The notes beneath the pieces were generated by a model. The model saw only the letters and a program-made list of their open reading frames with translations, did not search any database and had not been told where the DNA came from. The position numbers and the translations under genes are program-made. Below are positions 31,187 to 40,093 of a stretch of DNA of 64,000 nucleotides, in pieces. This DNA is from Bacterioplanoides pacificum (GTDB taxonomy: Bacteria; Pseudomonadota; Gammaproteobacteria; Pseudomonadales; Oceanobacteraceae). The DNA is taken from NCBI RefSeq assembly GCF_042648445.1, contig NZ_JBHRYB010000001.1, positions 674,385-738,384 of the forward strand, in the 5' to 3' direction. The stretch's first letter is position 1, and each line of letters opens with the position of its first letter.

Positions 31187-34100
31187 ATGGCATTTAATAT
31201 TGGTTTAAGTGGAATTCGTGCTGCCTCGACCGACCTGGAAGTGCGTGGTAATAACATCGCTAACGCCAGCACCACGGGCTTTAAACATTCGCGCGCTGAA
31301 TTTTCAGACGTTTATACCACCACTTTATTAGGTACCGGGGTACAGCCGGTGGGCAGTGGGGTCACGGTTGATAACGTGCGTCAGCAATTCAGTCAGGGCA
31401 ATATCAGCGGCACTCAAAACTCGCTGGATATGGCGATTGATGGCAACGGCTTTTTTGTACTGAACGATCGTGGTTCGGTGTCTTACACCCGCTCGGGAAT
31501 TTTCTCGCTGGATAAAGACGGTTATGTGGTCGCTAATAACGGTTCCCGGCTACAGGGATATGAAGCCAATGCGAATGGTGTGGTTAATGGCGTATTGGGT
31601 GATATTCAGATCCAGGTGGCCAATCAGCCGCCACGCTTGACCTCGCTGGTTTCTGCCATCGTGAATCTGGATGCCGGTGAAAGTGTGCTGCAGGAGCAGG
31701 GGCAGCGGCTGGTATCGAATGGTCTGGCCATTGGTGCCGCTGATGCCGGTATTATTGAATCGACCAGTTCCGTGCTGGCAACCTCCGGCCAGCCGACCAG
31801 CGCCGGGCTGCCGGCTCAGGTGGCATTTGCTACCGATCTGGCGACGGTCGCTACCGCCGGTTATGGCGCCATTGCCATGGATATCGACATCGGTGATGGC
31901 AACGGCGTGCAAACCGTAACGCTTAACGGTGTGGCCGCCGGCAGCACCGTGGCCGATGTGCTGAACGATATTCAGTCATCCCTGGACGGTGTGTTTGGCT
32001 CCGGCCAGTTGCTGGCTTCACAGCAAACACCCGGTGGCGAGTTGCTGATTTCCCGTGCCGGTTATAACGCCACGAATGGCACCAGCTTCAGCATCAGTAA
32101 TACCGCCGCCTGGGACACCGCCTTTGGTGCCAGTGGGGCGGTGGTGGCCGGTACCGAAGGGTCACGGTTATTTGTGGGTTCTAACCCGCTGACGGCTGAT
32201 TTCCGCAGTGTACCGGGTACATCCACAACAACCCGTACCACGGCGACGCCGCCGCTGAATATTGTTAACAGTGACCCGGGCGAGTTTGCGGTATTACCGG
32301 CCAATAACGTCTACGGCGCGCTGGATATCAGTACCGGCAGTGGCAATGTATTGGCCTTTACTATCGCTACCGAAACCGGTGCAACTTATCCGATAAACCT
32401 CAGTGAAGCGGCCTGGCAGGGCGCAGCACCAGGTTCCGGTTATGCCACGCTGGATGTGAATGATGCGGTGGCTCAGATCAATACACAGATCACCGCAACC
32501 GCCGGTGCCGGTGCCGAAGAAGTGGTGGCGGTCAATAATGCCGGCCGGATTGAATTCCGGGTTCAGGGCGCGCCAGCGGTACCAGGCAGTGCCGCCAGCC
32601 GGGGCGACTTTGTGCAGATCGCAGATAATCAGGTATCGTCGGTTAATCTGTCATTAACCAATCTGGGCTTCCTCACTGGTAACCGGTTTGACGGCGGTGA
32701 AGAGCCGGTATTAGCCAACAATGAATTCCAGCTGGAAGTAACCAGCACCACCGGCAACGCTGGTGGTCCGTTCACTATCACCATTCCACCGGCGGCGTAT
32801 GCGTCACTGGATGACGTGGCGATTGCCATTCAGCAACAGATTGACGTATTTATCGGTGCCGCTGGTATTGCCGGTAAAGTCAGTGTTGATGCGGTGGGCG
32901 GCCAGTTGGTATTTACCAATACCCGTACCGGTTCCGGCGAAGGGTTATCGCTGACCGCCACCGCAGGTGAGCCGCAGGCACTGGCTGCTCTGGGACTGGA
33001 CAGCATGTTTGTGGTGGCTGGTCAGAATGAAATTGACCGCAGTAATAACTTCCGTATCAACCTTACAGTGCCCGCTCCGGACGAAGAAAACCGCAGTGGT
33101 TCGGTGTTGATTTCGCTGGATGAAGAATACCGCTCAGTGCAACAGCTGGCGGCCAGTATTAACCGTCAGCTGAACAGTCAGGACTCCGAAAACTACATCG
33201 GTGTACGCGCCGAGGCAGTAGAGATTGAGCCGAATGTGGTGCCACCTGAGTTTAAACTGCGTCTGGTCGCAGTTGAGTCTGGTGAGGCGTCGATTATCTC
33301 CATCAGCGATGTGACCGCCAATGGTCCGGACATCAGTGCTGAAGAAATGTACGGTTTATTGCAGATTGATCCGGCAGACAATGCTTTGCTGACGACCGGG
33401 ATCGCCGGAGTCAGTAATGAGTATCCGGAGCAGAAAGTGACCCTGACCGGACCGGATGGTGAAGAAACCGTGATTACCATTCCGGAAAATGCCGAAGCCA
33501 ATGAAATTGTCTCGATATTTAATAAACAACCCGGGGTAACCACGTCGGCATTAACCACCATGACGATCCCGCTGTCGGGCTATAACTCGCCCGGCAATGA
33601 TATGTCGCTGACACTGAATGGACAGGTGTTAACGGCAACCAGTATTCCGGATCTGGTGGAAGAAATTAATTCGTATCGCAGCACTACATTACCGGGCTTT
33701 AATGCCACCACCAATGATGCCGGCGACCTGATTATCACCAACGAAATCGGTCGTGATATTAAGCTGGAAATGTCCAGCAGTGAAGTCACCGACTCGATTG
33801 TGATTCAGGGGGAAGCGAATACCGGGCCGGTTGTTCTGGGTGGTAATCCGCAGGCAGACAGCGCAGCCGCAGTGGGTGGGGTCATTACCTTTACCCTGAA
33901 CGAAGGTTATAGCATGAGCCAGCCGGATCCGATGGTGTCAGGTATTTTTGGCGCTTTAACCGAAGATGAGTTCACCCCTTATACTTTAAATGCGTTTGAT
34001 CCGACCGATCAGGATACCTACAACCATGCGACCTCGACCAAAATATACGACAGTCTGGGTAATCCGCATGAAATGACACAGTTTTTTGTTAAGGAACCGC

Positions 34101-34828
34101 TGGATCCCGATCGTCCGAATGAGCAGAACCTGTGGGTGATGTACGTGCAGATTGATGGTTACGATGTCGGGGATCCGGACGCCTCGTTGCCTTTCCCGCA
34201 AAACCTCGAGCCAACCCGTTACCGCCACGAGCTGTTCTTTAATCAGGACGGTACTCTGGATACCGAAGCGACCGGGGAAATGTACATTACCAACTGGGAT
34301 CCTCGTGATGCCGATGGTGCCTTAACCGGGGCGTTGGGGTCGACCAATGTGCTGGAAGGTGGTTTGCCGCTGAGTGATCCGCCAAGCAATTCTAACTTTC
34401 AGATTGATCTGACCGGTTCTACTCAGCACGGTGGTGCATTTGCGGTCAATGAGGTGAATCAGAACGGTTATTCCACCGGTCGCTTAACCGGGCTGGAAAT
34501 TGATACCGAAGGGGTCATGTTTGCCCGCTTTACCAATGGCCAGGCACAGGTGTTGGGTCAGGTCGCTTTGGGTAACTTCCGTAATCCGGAAGGGCTGACA
34601 CCACTGGGTGATACTGGCTGGGCAGAGTCGTTTGAATCGGGAGTGCCGACCATTGGTTCACCGCGTACGGCTTCGTTTGGTCAGATCCGTTCATCGGCAC
34701 TGGAGGATTCGAATGTGAATCTGTCGGAGGAGCTGGTGGGGTTAATCATTGCTCAGCGGAACTTCCAGGCCAGCTCAAAAACCATTGAGACGGTGGATCA
34801 GGTGACGCAGACCATTCTGCAAATCTGA
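31187..34828 (+). CDS. flgE: FlgE hook protein, very long form
   Basis: A 1213-aa hook subunit. The N-terminus has the axial motif MAFNIGLSGIRAASTDLEVR, NNIANASTTGF, and the flagellar basal-body rod/hook region with SLDMAIDGNGFFVLN. The C-terminus has NVNLSEELVGLIIAQRNFQA and the final helix. In between, about 800 extra residues form serial beta-rich domains, with phrases such as VTLTGPDGEETVITIPE and repeated ALGLDSMFVV- or LSLTNLGFLTG-type segments similar to Flg_hook/FlgK insertion domains. Typical FlgE is 400-470 aa. The inserted domains would decorate the hook surface. GGAG precedes the ATG; a terminator follows at 35142. Confidence 0.95.
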   Translation: MAFNIGLSGIRAASTDLEVRGNNIANASTTGFKHSRAEFSDVYTTTLLGTGVQPVGSGVTVDNVRQQFSQGNISGTQNSLDMAIDGNGFFVLNDRGSVSYTRSGIFSLDKDGYVVANNGSRLQGYEANANGVVNGVLGDIQIQVANQPPRLTSLVSAIVNLDAGESVLQEQGQRLVSNGLAIGAADAGIIESTSSVLATSGQPTSAGLPAQVAFATDLATVATAGYGAIAMDIDIGDGNGVQTVTLNGVAAGSTVADVLNDIQSSLDGVFGSGQLLASQQTPGGELLISRAGYNATNGTSFSISNTAAWDTAFGASGAVVAGTEGSRLFVGSNPLTADFRSVPGTSTTTRTTATPPLNIVNSDPGEFAVLPANNVYGALDISTGSGNVLAFTIATETGATYPINLSEAAWQGAAPGSGYATLDVNDAVAQINTQITATAGAGAEEVVAVNNAGRIEFRVQGAPAVPGSAASRGDFVQIADNQVSSVNLSLTNLGFLTGNRFDGGEEPVLANNEFQLEVTSTTGNAGGPFTITIPPAAYASLDDVAIAIQQQIDVFIGAAGIAGKVSVDAVGGQLVFTNTRTGSGEGLSLTATAGEPQALAALGLDSMFVVAGQNEIDRSNNFRINLTVPAPDEENRSGSVLISLDEEYRSVQQLAASINRQLNSQDSENYIGVRAEAVEIEPNVVPPEFKLRLVAVESGEASIISISDVTANGPDISAEEMYGLLQIDPADNALLTTGIAGVSNEYPEQKVTLTGPDGEETVITIPENAEANEIVSIFNKQPGVTTSALTTMTIPLSGYNSPGNDMSLTLNGQVLTATSIPDLVEEINSYRSTTLPGFNATTNDAGDLIITNEIGRDIKLEMSSSEVTDSIVIQGEANTGPVVLGGNPQADSAAAVGGVITFTLNEGYSMSQPDPMVSGIFGALTEDEFTPYTLNAFDPTDQDTYNHATSTKIYDSLGNPHEMTQFFVKEPLDPDRPNEQNLWVMYVQIDGYDVGDPDASLPFPQNLEPTRYRHELFFNQDGTLDTEATGEMYITNWDPRDADGALTGALGSTNVLEGGLPLSDPPSNSNFQIDLTGSTQHGGAFAVNEVNQNGYSTGRLTGLEIDTEGVMFARFTNGQAQVLGQVALGNFRNPEGLTPLGDTGWAESFESGVPTIGSPRTASFGQIRSSALEDSNVNLSEELVGLIIAQRNFQASSKTIETVDQVTQTILQI

Positions 34829-35141
34829 TCGCTGAAAACTATCTGCGTTGCTACTACGGCGTTAAAAACAGGCTCAAAATGCTCATTTATGATTTATAAA
34901 CTCTGCTTTTTCGCCTGTTTTTGCCTTGTATTAGCTGCCTCGAAAAACGTTTTCAAAACTTGATGCAAGGCTGCTATTAAAAATTCTCGTGTTTAATACG
35001 ATTAGTGAGGGTTGGAGCGTAGCGGTACTTTTAAAACAGCCGTTGGAACGGCGGCTCGTCACCCGAGCCAGGGATGGCGATTGTGACGAGTGTGACTAAA
35101 AGTACTGCTATGTTCTGACCTGATTGACGGGGATAGGGGCA
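34829..35141. other. Structured repeat region between flgE and flgF
   Basis: Holds no gene. AAAAACAGGC near 34865 is inverted as GCCTGTTTTT near 34914. The part with GCTCAAAATGCTCATTTA resembles a dispersed palindromic repeat I have seen in other gammaproteobacterial genomes. A second palindrome has arms AGCGGTACTTTTA (about 35026) and TAAAAGTACTGCT (about 35097), enclosing smaller hairpins GCCGTTGGAACGGC and GTCAC...GTGAC. Both resemble mobile or processed intergenic repeats. Confidence 0.55.
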
Positions 35142-35186
35142 GCGGCAAGTCCCTTCCGTTATCTTGACGGAAAGCTTGCCGCTTTT
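35142..35186 (+). terminator. Terminator after flgE
   Basis: GCGGCAAG (35142-35149) pairs with CTTGCCGC (35175-35182), with an inner stem TTCCGT/ACGGAA, followed by TTTT. It ends the flgBCDE transcript before the flgF promoter. Confidence 0.75.
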
Positions 35187-35244
35187 ACCGTCAAAATTCC
35201 CTTTAAAACAGTTAAATCACTGAAAACTATCAAATTTTTGTCTT

Positions 35245-35260
35245 TGGCACGACTACTGCA
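35245..35260 (+). promoter_or_regulatory. Sigma-54 promoter of flgF operon
   Basis: TGGCACG (35245-35251), 4 nt, CTGCA (35256-35260) closely matches the sigma-54 consensus. The flgF ATG is 36 bp downstream. It starts the flgFGHIJ transcript. Confidence 0.9.
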
Positions 35261-35296
35261 ATAACTCTGGAAAGTCAGAATTTTTCAGAGGTCGTT

Positions 35297-36043
35297 ATGG
35301 ATCGTGCGTTATACATCGCCATGTCGGGTGCCAAACAAAACACCTTAGGGCAAAGCGCTCATGCGAATAACCTCGCCAATGTGAATACCACCGGTTTCCG
35401 CTCGGATTACACCCAGAGCCGGGCGATGGGGGTGTTTGGTGAACATTTCCCGACCCGGGCTTATGCCATGACCGAACGTCCGGCCAGCGATTTTCGCCAG
35501 GGGCCGTTAATCGAAACCGGCCGCCGTATGGACGTCACGATTGAAGGTGCCGGCTGGTTTGCAGTGGTCGGGCCGAATGGCGAAGAAGCTTACACCCGGG
35601 CCGGTGATCTGAGTGTGGATCCAGCCGGACGGTTATTAAATGGCAATGGTCTGCAGCTGATCGGTGACGGAGGTCCGGTGGTATTGCCGGAATTCGAAAA
35701 AATTGAAGTCAGTCGTGCCGGTATCGTCAGTGTCCAGCCATTAGGCGAAGCGCCGGCGGCGGTTGCCGAGCCGGTGCAGCTGAAACTGGTTAACCCGGAT
35801 GCAGCACAGCTGGAAAAAGGCGAAGACGGTTTGTTCCGTTTCCGTGATCCGGCGATTCAGGAGGCCGCGGCCGATCCGAATATCACTCTGGTGAACGGCT
35901 TTATCGAAGGCAGTAATGTCAATGCCGTAAAAGAATTAACTGATCTGATTGCGCTGAATCGTCAGTACGAAATGCAGGTCAAAATGATGAAAAAAGCGGA
36001 CGAAAATTCGTCCTCTGCCACACAGATTCTGGCAGCGCAATAA
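35297..36043 (+). CDS. flgF: FlgF proximal rod protein
   Basis: This 248-aa axial protein has MDRALYIAMSGAKQNTLGQS, then HANNLANVNTTGFRSDYTQS, and a C-terminal NVNAVKELTDLIALNRQYEM helix. FlgF is part of the rod between FlgC and FlgG. It is the first gene after a sigma-54 promoter and stands 23 bp before flgG. GAGGTCGTT precedes the ATG. Confidence 0.96.
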   Translation: MDRALYIAMSGAKQNTLGQSAHANNLANVNTTGFRSDYTQSRAMGVFGEHFPTRAYAMTERPASDFRQGPLIETGRRMDVTIEGAGWFAVVGPNGEEAYTRAGDLSVDPAGRLLNGNGLQLIGDGGPVVLPEFEKIEVSRAGIVSVQPLGEAPAAVAEPVQLKLVNPDAAQLEKGEDGLFRFRDPAIQEAAADPNITLVNGFIEGSNVNAVKELTDLIALNRQYEMQVKMMKKADENSSSATQILAAQ

Positions 36044-36066
36044 CCCTGAACCAAGAGGAAATTAGT

Positions 36067-36852
36067 ATGTTACCAGCACTTTGGGTAAGCAAAACCGGCC
36101 TTGAAGCTCAGGACCTGGCGTTATCAACGGTATCGAATAACCTGGCCAACGTGGCGACCACCGGCTTTAAAAAAGACCGTCCGGTATTTGAAGATCTGTT
36201 GTATCAGATTCAGCGTCAGCCCGGCGCTAATTCATCGGCAGACAGCCGTTTACCGTCTGGTCTGCAGTTAGGTACCGGGGTACGAACTGCGGGCACGCAA
36301 AAAATCTTTACTACAGGCTCTCTGGAATTAACCGATCAGCCATTGGATATGGCAGTTAATGGCCGCGGCTTTTTTCAGATCACCCTGCCGGATGGCAATA
36401 TTGCTTACACCCGCGATGGCACCTTTCATATTAACAACGAAGGGGTGGTGGTGAATGTTAATGGTTACCCACTGGAGCCGCAGATTACCGTACCGGAACA
36501 GGCGAATAAATTAACCGTCAGCAAGGACGGCATCGTGCAGGTCACGATTACCGGCGACCCGAACCCTCAACAGTTAGGGCAGATCGAAACGGTCGACTTT
36601 ATTAACCCGGCTGGCCTGGAAGCGACCGGTGGTAACCTGTTCCGTGAAACCGCGTCCAGCGGTGCTCCTCAGGCCGGTATTCCCGGTGAAGCCGGATTTG
36701 GCAATATTGAGCAGGGAGCACTGGAAAAGTCCAATGTTGAAGTGGTGGAAGAGCTGGTCAAAATGATTACCGTGCAGCGTTCTTATGAAATGAATTCCAA
36801 AGTCGTTTCGGCGGCGGATGGTATGCTGCAGTTTCTGACTCAGAACGTATAG
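36067..36852 (+). CDS. flgG: FlgG distal rod protein
   Basis: A 261-aa distal rod subunit, the usual family length. N-terminal VSNNLANVATTGFKKDRPVF and LDMAVNGRGFFQITLPDGN, C-terminal NVEVVEELVKMITVQRSYEM followed by KVVSAADGMLQFLTQNV, all family hallmarks. It follows flgF in the same operon with AAGAGGA upstream, and flgH starts 8 bp later. Confidence 0.97.
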   Translation: MLPALWVSKTGLEAQDLALSTVSNNLANVATTGFKKDRPVFEDLLYQIQRQPGANSSADSRLPSGLQLGTGVRTAGTQKIFTTGSLELTDQPLDMAVNGRGFFQITLPDGNIAYTRDGTFHINNEGVVVNVNGYPLEPQITVPEQANKLTVSKDGIVQVTITGDPNPQQLGQIETVDFINPAGLEATGGNLFRETASSGAPQAGIPGEAGFGNIEQGALEKSNVEVVEELVKMITVQRSYEMNSKVVSAADGMLQFLTQNV

Positions 36853-36860
36853 GTGATGTT

Positions 36861-37553
36861 ATGGTGCGTTTACTGATGTTACGAATGATGGCCTTTTCCG
36901 GCGTGTTATTAAGCGCCTGCACATCGGTGCCGTTCGAAGCCGATGTCTATCCGAATGATCCGGCCTACGCACCGGTTTCGGCACAAAGCCTGACGCCGCC
37001 ACCGAATGTCAGTGGCTCATTATTTAACAGCGGTTACCGCAGCGGTTTGTATACCGATCAGCAGGCACGCCGGGTCGGCGACATCATCACGGTGATTTTT
37101 AACGAGCAATACCGCTCGCGCAAATCGGCTGAAACCTCCACTGAAAAAGATTCCAGTGCCGCCATCACCCCGAACGCGATTGCCGGTATGGTACCGGGCT
37201 GGCGTAATATTGGCCTGGATACCGATTACGACAGCGCGAAAGATTTTTCCGGTAAAGGGGAGGCTGACCGCTCCAACAGTTTAACCGGCCAGATCAGTGT
37301 GTCAGTGGCGGATATTCTGCCCAATGGCATCTTAAAAATCCGCGGTGAAAAATGGCTGACTCTGAGTGAAGGCGACGAATATATCCGTATTACCGGCATG
37401 ATCCGGCCGCAGGATATTACCCCGGATAATACCGTGGCATCGAGTAAAGTCGCCGATGCGCGTATTTCTTTTGGTGGTCGTGGTGCGCTGGATAATTCAA
37501 CCAAACAAGGGTTGGGCGATCGTTTGTTAAATTCTCCGTGGTGGCCTTTCTGA
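36861..37553 (+). CDS. flgH: FlgH L-ring lipoprotein
   Basis: A 230-aa outer-membrane lipoprotein. The signal peptide ends in the lipobox GVLLSAC (Cys about residue 20). The mature part has RVGDIITVIFNEQYRSRKSA and the C-terminal VASSKVADARISFGGRGALD and NSPWWPF typical of FlgH. It forms the L ring around the distal rod. It starts 8 bp after flgG; flgI follows after 9 bp. Confidence 0.96.
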   Translation: MVRLLMLRMMAFSGVLLSACTSVPFEADVYPNDPAYAPVSAQSLTPPPNVSGSLFNSGYRSGLYTDQQARRVGDIITVIFNEQYRSRKSAETSTEKDSSAAITPNAIAGMVPGWRNIGLDTDYDSAKDFSGKGEADRSNSLTGQISVSVADILPNGILKIRGEKWLTLSEGDEYIRITGMIRPQDITPDNTVASSKVADARISFGGRGALDNSTKQGLGDRLLNSPWWPF

Positions 37554-37562
37554 GGTAAAACT

Positions 37563-38651
37563 ATGAAACTTTTTATCGCTGTTTTTCTGCTGTTTTTTTC
37601 CTCATTGACGCTGGCCGAACGCATTAAGGACATCACCAGTATTTCCGGCGTGCGCAGTAACCAGTTAATTGGTTATGGCCTGGTGGTTGGCCTGGATGGT
37701 ACGGGTGACAAAGCGCCGTTCACCACCCAGACGTTCCGTAACATGATGACCGAGTTTGGCATCAGCCTGCCACCTGGTGTGGATCCGAAGTTGCGCAATG
37801 TTGCAGCGGTTACCGTGACCGCAGAATTGCCGCCGTTTTCCAAACCCGGGCAACGTATTGATGTTACCGTGTCGTCGTTGGGAAATGCCAAAAGCCTGCG
37901 TGGCGGATCGTTAATTTTTACCCCGTTAAAAGGTGCCGATGGCAATATTTATGCGGTGGGCCAGGGTAATTTAGTGGTCGGTGGTTTTGGTGCTGAGGGT
38001 AACGACGGCTCCAGTATCACAGTGAACGTGCCCAGTGTGGGCCGTATTCCCAATGGTGCTACCGTAGAGCGTGCGGTGCCGTCCAACTTCGCCCGGGGGG
38101 ACAGCCTGATTTTTAACCTCGACCGGCCGGATTTTTCCACCGCCAGAGCGATGGTGGAAAAAATTAATGATTTATTAGGTCCCGGCACCGCCGAAGCCAT
38201 TGATGCAACTTCGATACGTGTCAGTGCGCCGCGGGATACCACCCAGCGAGTCAGTTATTTGTCGGTGATTGAAAATCTGCAGATCGAAACTGGCAAAGAA
38301 CGGGCCAAAATTATTATTAATTCACGTACCGGCACCATAGTCATGGGGCAGAATGTGATGATTGAACCGGTGGCGGTGACTCATGGTAATCTGGTGGTGA
38401 CCATCACGGAAGATTTTAATGTGGAACAACCCAATCCGCTGGCGGAAGGCGAAACGGTGGTGGTGCCACAAACCGAAATCAATATTGATGATGGCGGTGA
38501 TAACCGCATGTTTAAATTTGCCCCGGGTGTGTCACTCGACAGTATCGTTAAGGCGGTCAACGAAGTCGGAGCGGCGCCGGGTGATTTAATGGCGATTCTG
38601 GAAGCAATGAAGCAGGCCGGAGCGTTAAAAGCGGAGTTGATTGTGATATGA
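37563..38651 (+). CDS. flgI: FlgI P-ring protein
   Basis: This 362-aa periplasmic ring protein has a signal peptide (MKLFIAVFLLFFSSLTLA). Family motifs include ISGVRSNQLIGYGLVVGLDG, GTGDKAPFTTQTFRNMM and the C-terminal DLMAILEAMKQAGALKAELI. It forms the P ring with help from FlgA. The stop overlaps the next start (ATGA), so the small gene that follows is translationally coupled. Confidence 0.97.
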   Translation: MKLFIAVFLLFFSSLTLAERIKDITSISGVRSNQLIGYGLVVGLDGTGDKAPFTTQTFRNMMTEFGISLPPGVDPKLRNVAAVTVTAELPPFSKPGQRIDVTVSSLGNAKSLRGGSLIFTPLKGADGNIYAVGQGNLVVGGFGAEGNDGSSITVNVPSVGRIPNGATVERAVPSNFARGDSLIFNLDRPDFSTARAMVEKINDLLGPGTAEAIDATSIRVSAPRDTTQRVSYLSVIENLQIETGKERAKIIINSRTGTIVMGQNVMIEPVAVTHGNLVVTITEDFNVEQPNPLAEGETVVVPQTEINIDDGGDNRMFKFAPGVSLDSIVKAVNEVGAAPGDLMAILEAMKQAGALKAELIVI

Positions 38652-38950
38652 ACGCAGAAAAATTCTCCCGTATTAAAAACCAGTCGCTGGAGATTCAGTC
38701 ACTGATCCGCCAGGGAGTGCGGCAAGGGGTCAGTGAACTGATTGATGAACGCAACCAGCTGTTGCAGCAGTGGTTTGCCGAAATGAATGAACTGATTAAT
38801 CTGACCAACGAACAGCAGCTGTTTCTTGAAACCTTACTCCGGGATGAGCAGCTGTTATTAAACGAGCTGGAACAGGAGCAGGCTGACATCGGCAAACAAG
38901 CCCGTGGCCGGCGCCAGCTGAATCAATATACCCGCATTGCCGATCAATAA
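38648..38950 (+). CDS. Small coiled-coil protein between flgI and flgJ
   Basis: This 100-aa, mostly helical and charged protein reads like one long antiparallel coiled coil: SLIRQGVRQGVSELIDERNQ, QWFAEMNELINLTNEQQLFL, ELEQEQADIGKQARGRRQLN. Its size and composition recall FliT/FlgN-type flagellar export chaperones, but no family motif is clear. It overlaps flgI by 4 bp, so it is produced with the P-ring protein. In most bacteria flgJ directly follows flgI. A chaperone or assembly role is inferred from position only. Confidence 0.7.
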   Translation: MNAEKFSRIKNQSLEIQSLIRQGVRQGVSELIDERNQLLQQWFAEMNELINLTNEQQLFLETLLRDEQLLLNELEQEQADIGKQARGRRQLNQYTRIADQ

Positions 38951-39074
38951 TCCTTTCTCTGCCGGCCTTCGTTAGCGGAGGCGGCTTCTCTGTTATGTCA
39001 GTATTACGTCTGTTTGTTTTTGTGCCCTGATAGTTGGCAAACATCCTGCATATTCCACCTCAGAGGTGGAAATT

Positions 39075-40079
39075 ATGATTCAGACACAACAACAGGCAGC
39101 CAGCGTTTATACCGATGTACACGGCTTACAAAGCATTCGTCAGCTCGGTAAACAGGATCAGGATGCCGCGCTGATGGAAGTGGCGAAACAATTTGAGTCG
39201 ATGTTCCTGAACATGATGTTGTCGTCGATGCGTGATGCCAACCAGGTGTTTAAGGAAGATTCGTTGTTCAGCTCATCTGAGTCTGATTTTTACCAGAAAA
39301 TGTACGACGATCAGATCTCGTTATCCTTGTCGACTTCCCAGAGTACCGGCCTGGCGGACGTGATTTATCGCCAGATGTTAAGCAATTATGGCCAATCCCA
39401 GGATAAACCGGAGCTGCAGCAGGGTGACTTGCGTCGTCACCATTCCAGCCTGGACGGAGTGATGCACCAGGTGCAGCAGGTTATTGCCGATTTGCCGGCG
39501 GAAGAAACAACCGGCCCGCAAGTAACAACACCTGTTGCCTCCGGGCGCGGTGATAAAGGGCAACAGTTTGCCACTGCGGAAGCATTTGTTGCCGCTTTGT
39601 ATCCGCACGCCCGGCAGGTGGCACAACAGCTGGATGTTGATCCGAAAGCGGTGATTGCCCAGGCAGCGCTGGAGACCGGCTGGGGCAGGTTTATGATCAC
39701 CGACCAGCAGGGTAATAACAGTTTTAATTTTTTTGGCATTAAAGCCGATCAGCGCTGGCAGGGTGAACGTGTCAATATTCAGACCCATGAATACCGCGCC
39801 GGGGTGCGGGTGAACGAGCGCGCCGATTTCCGCTCTTACCCATCGGTGGCAGCCGGACTGCAGGATTATGCCGAGTTTCTGCAAAGTGGTGATCGTTATC
39901 AGCAGGCGCTGGGTAAAGGTCTGGCAGCCGATCAGTTTGGCCATGCATTACAGCGTGCTGGTTATGCCACTGACCCGGCCTACGGCGAAAAAATTCAGCG
40001 GGTATCCAACAGCGATACTCTGAATCAGGCACTGAACTCCTTGTTGTCGGCGCAGCCGGCGGCGGCCACTCAGCTCTGA
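39075..40079 (+). CDS. flgJ: FlgJ rod-cap/peptidoglycan hydrolase
   Basis: This 334-aa protein has an N-terminal rod-scaffold domain (about residues 25-110, EVAKQFESMFLNMMLSSMRD) and a C-terminal glucosaminidase domain (about 165-325, VIAQAALETGWGRFMI with catalytic Glu, NNSFNFFGIKA). The cap domain builds the rod while the hydrolase opens peptidoglycan. The start at 39075 has GAGGTGG upstream; a GTG at 39066 is less likely. A gap of 124 bp with no clear terminator separates it from the small coiled-coil gene. Confidence 0.95.
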   Translation: MIQTQQQAASVYTDVHGLQSIRQLGKQDQDAALMEVAKQFESMFLNMMLSSMRDANQVFKEDSLFSSSESDFYQKMYDDQISLSLSTSQSTGLADVIYRQMLSNYGQSQDKPELQQGDLRRHHSSLDGVMHQVQQVIADLPAEETTGPQVTTPVASGRGDKGQQFATAEAFVAALYPHARQVAQQLDVDPKAVIAQAALETGWGRFMITDQQGNNSFNFFGIKADQRWQGERVNIQTHEYRAGVRVNERADFRSYPSVAAGLQDYAEFLQSGDRYQQALGKGLAADQFGHALQRAGYATDPAYGEKIQRVSNSDTLNQALNSLLSAQPAAATQL

Positions 40080-40093
40080 ACAGGTAACCGACG

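Noticed and set aside
31187..34828. Intein or gene fusion as the reason for the long FlgE
   Set aside because: No splicing motifs or foreign domain signatures were seen. The extra sequence is beta-rich, of normal composition and similar to other flagellar surface domains.
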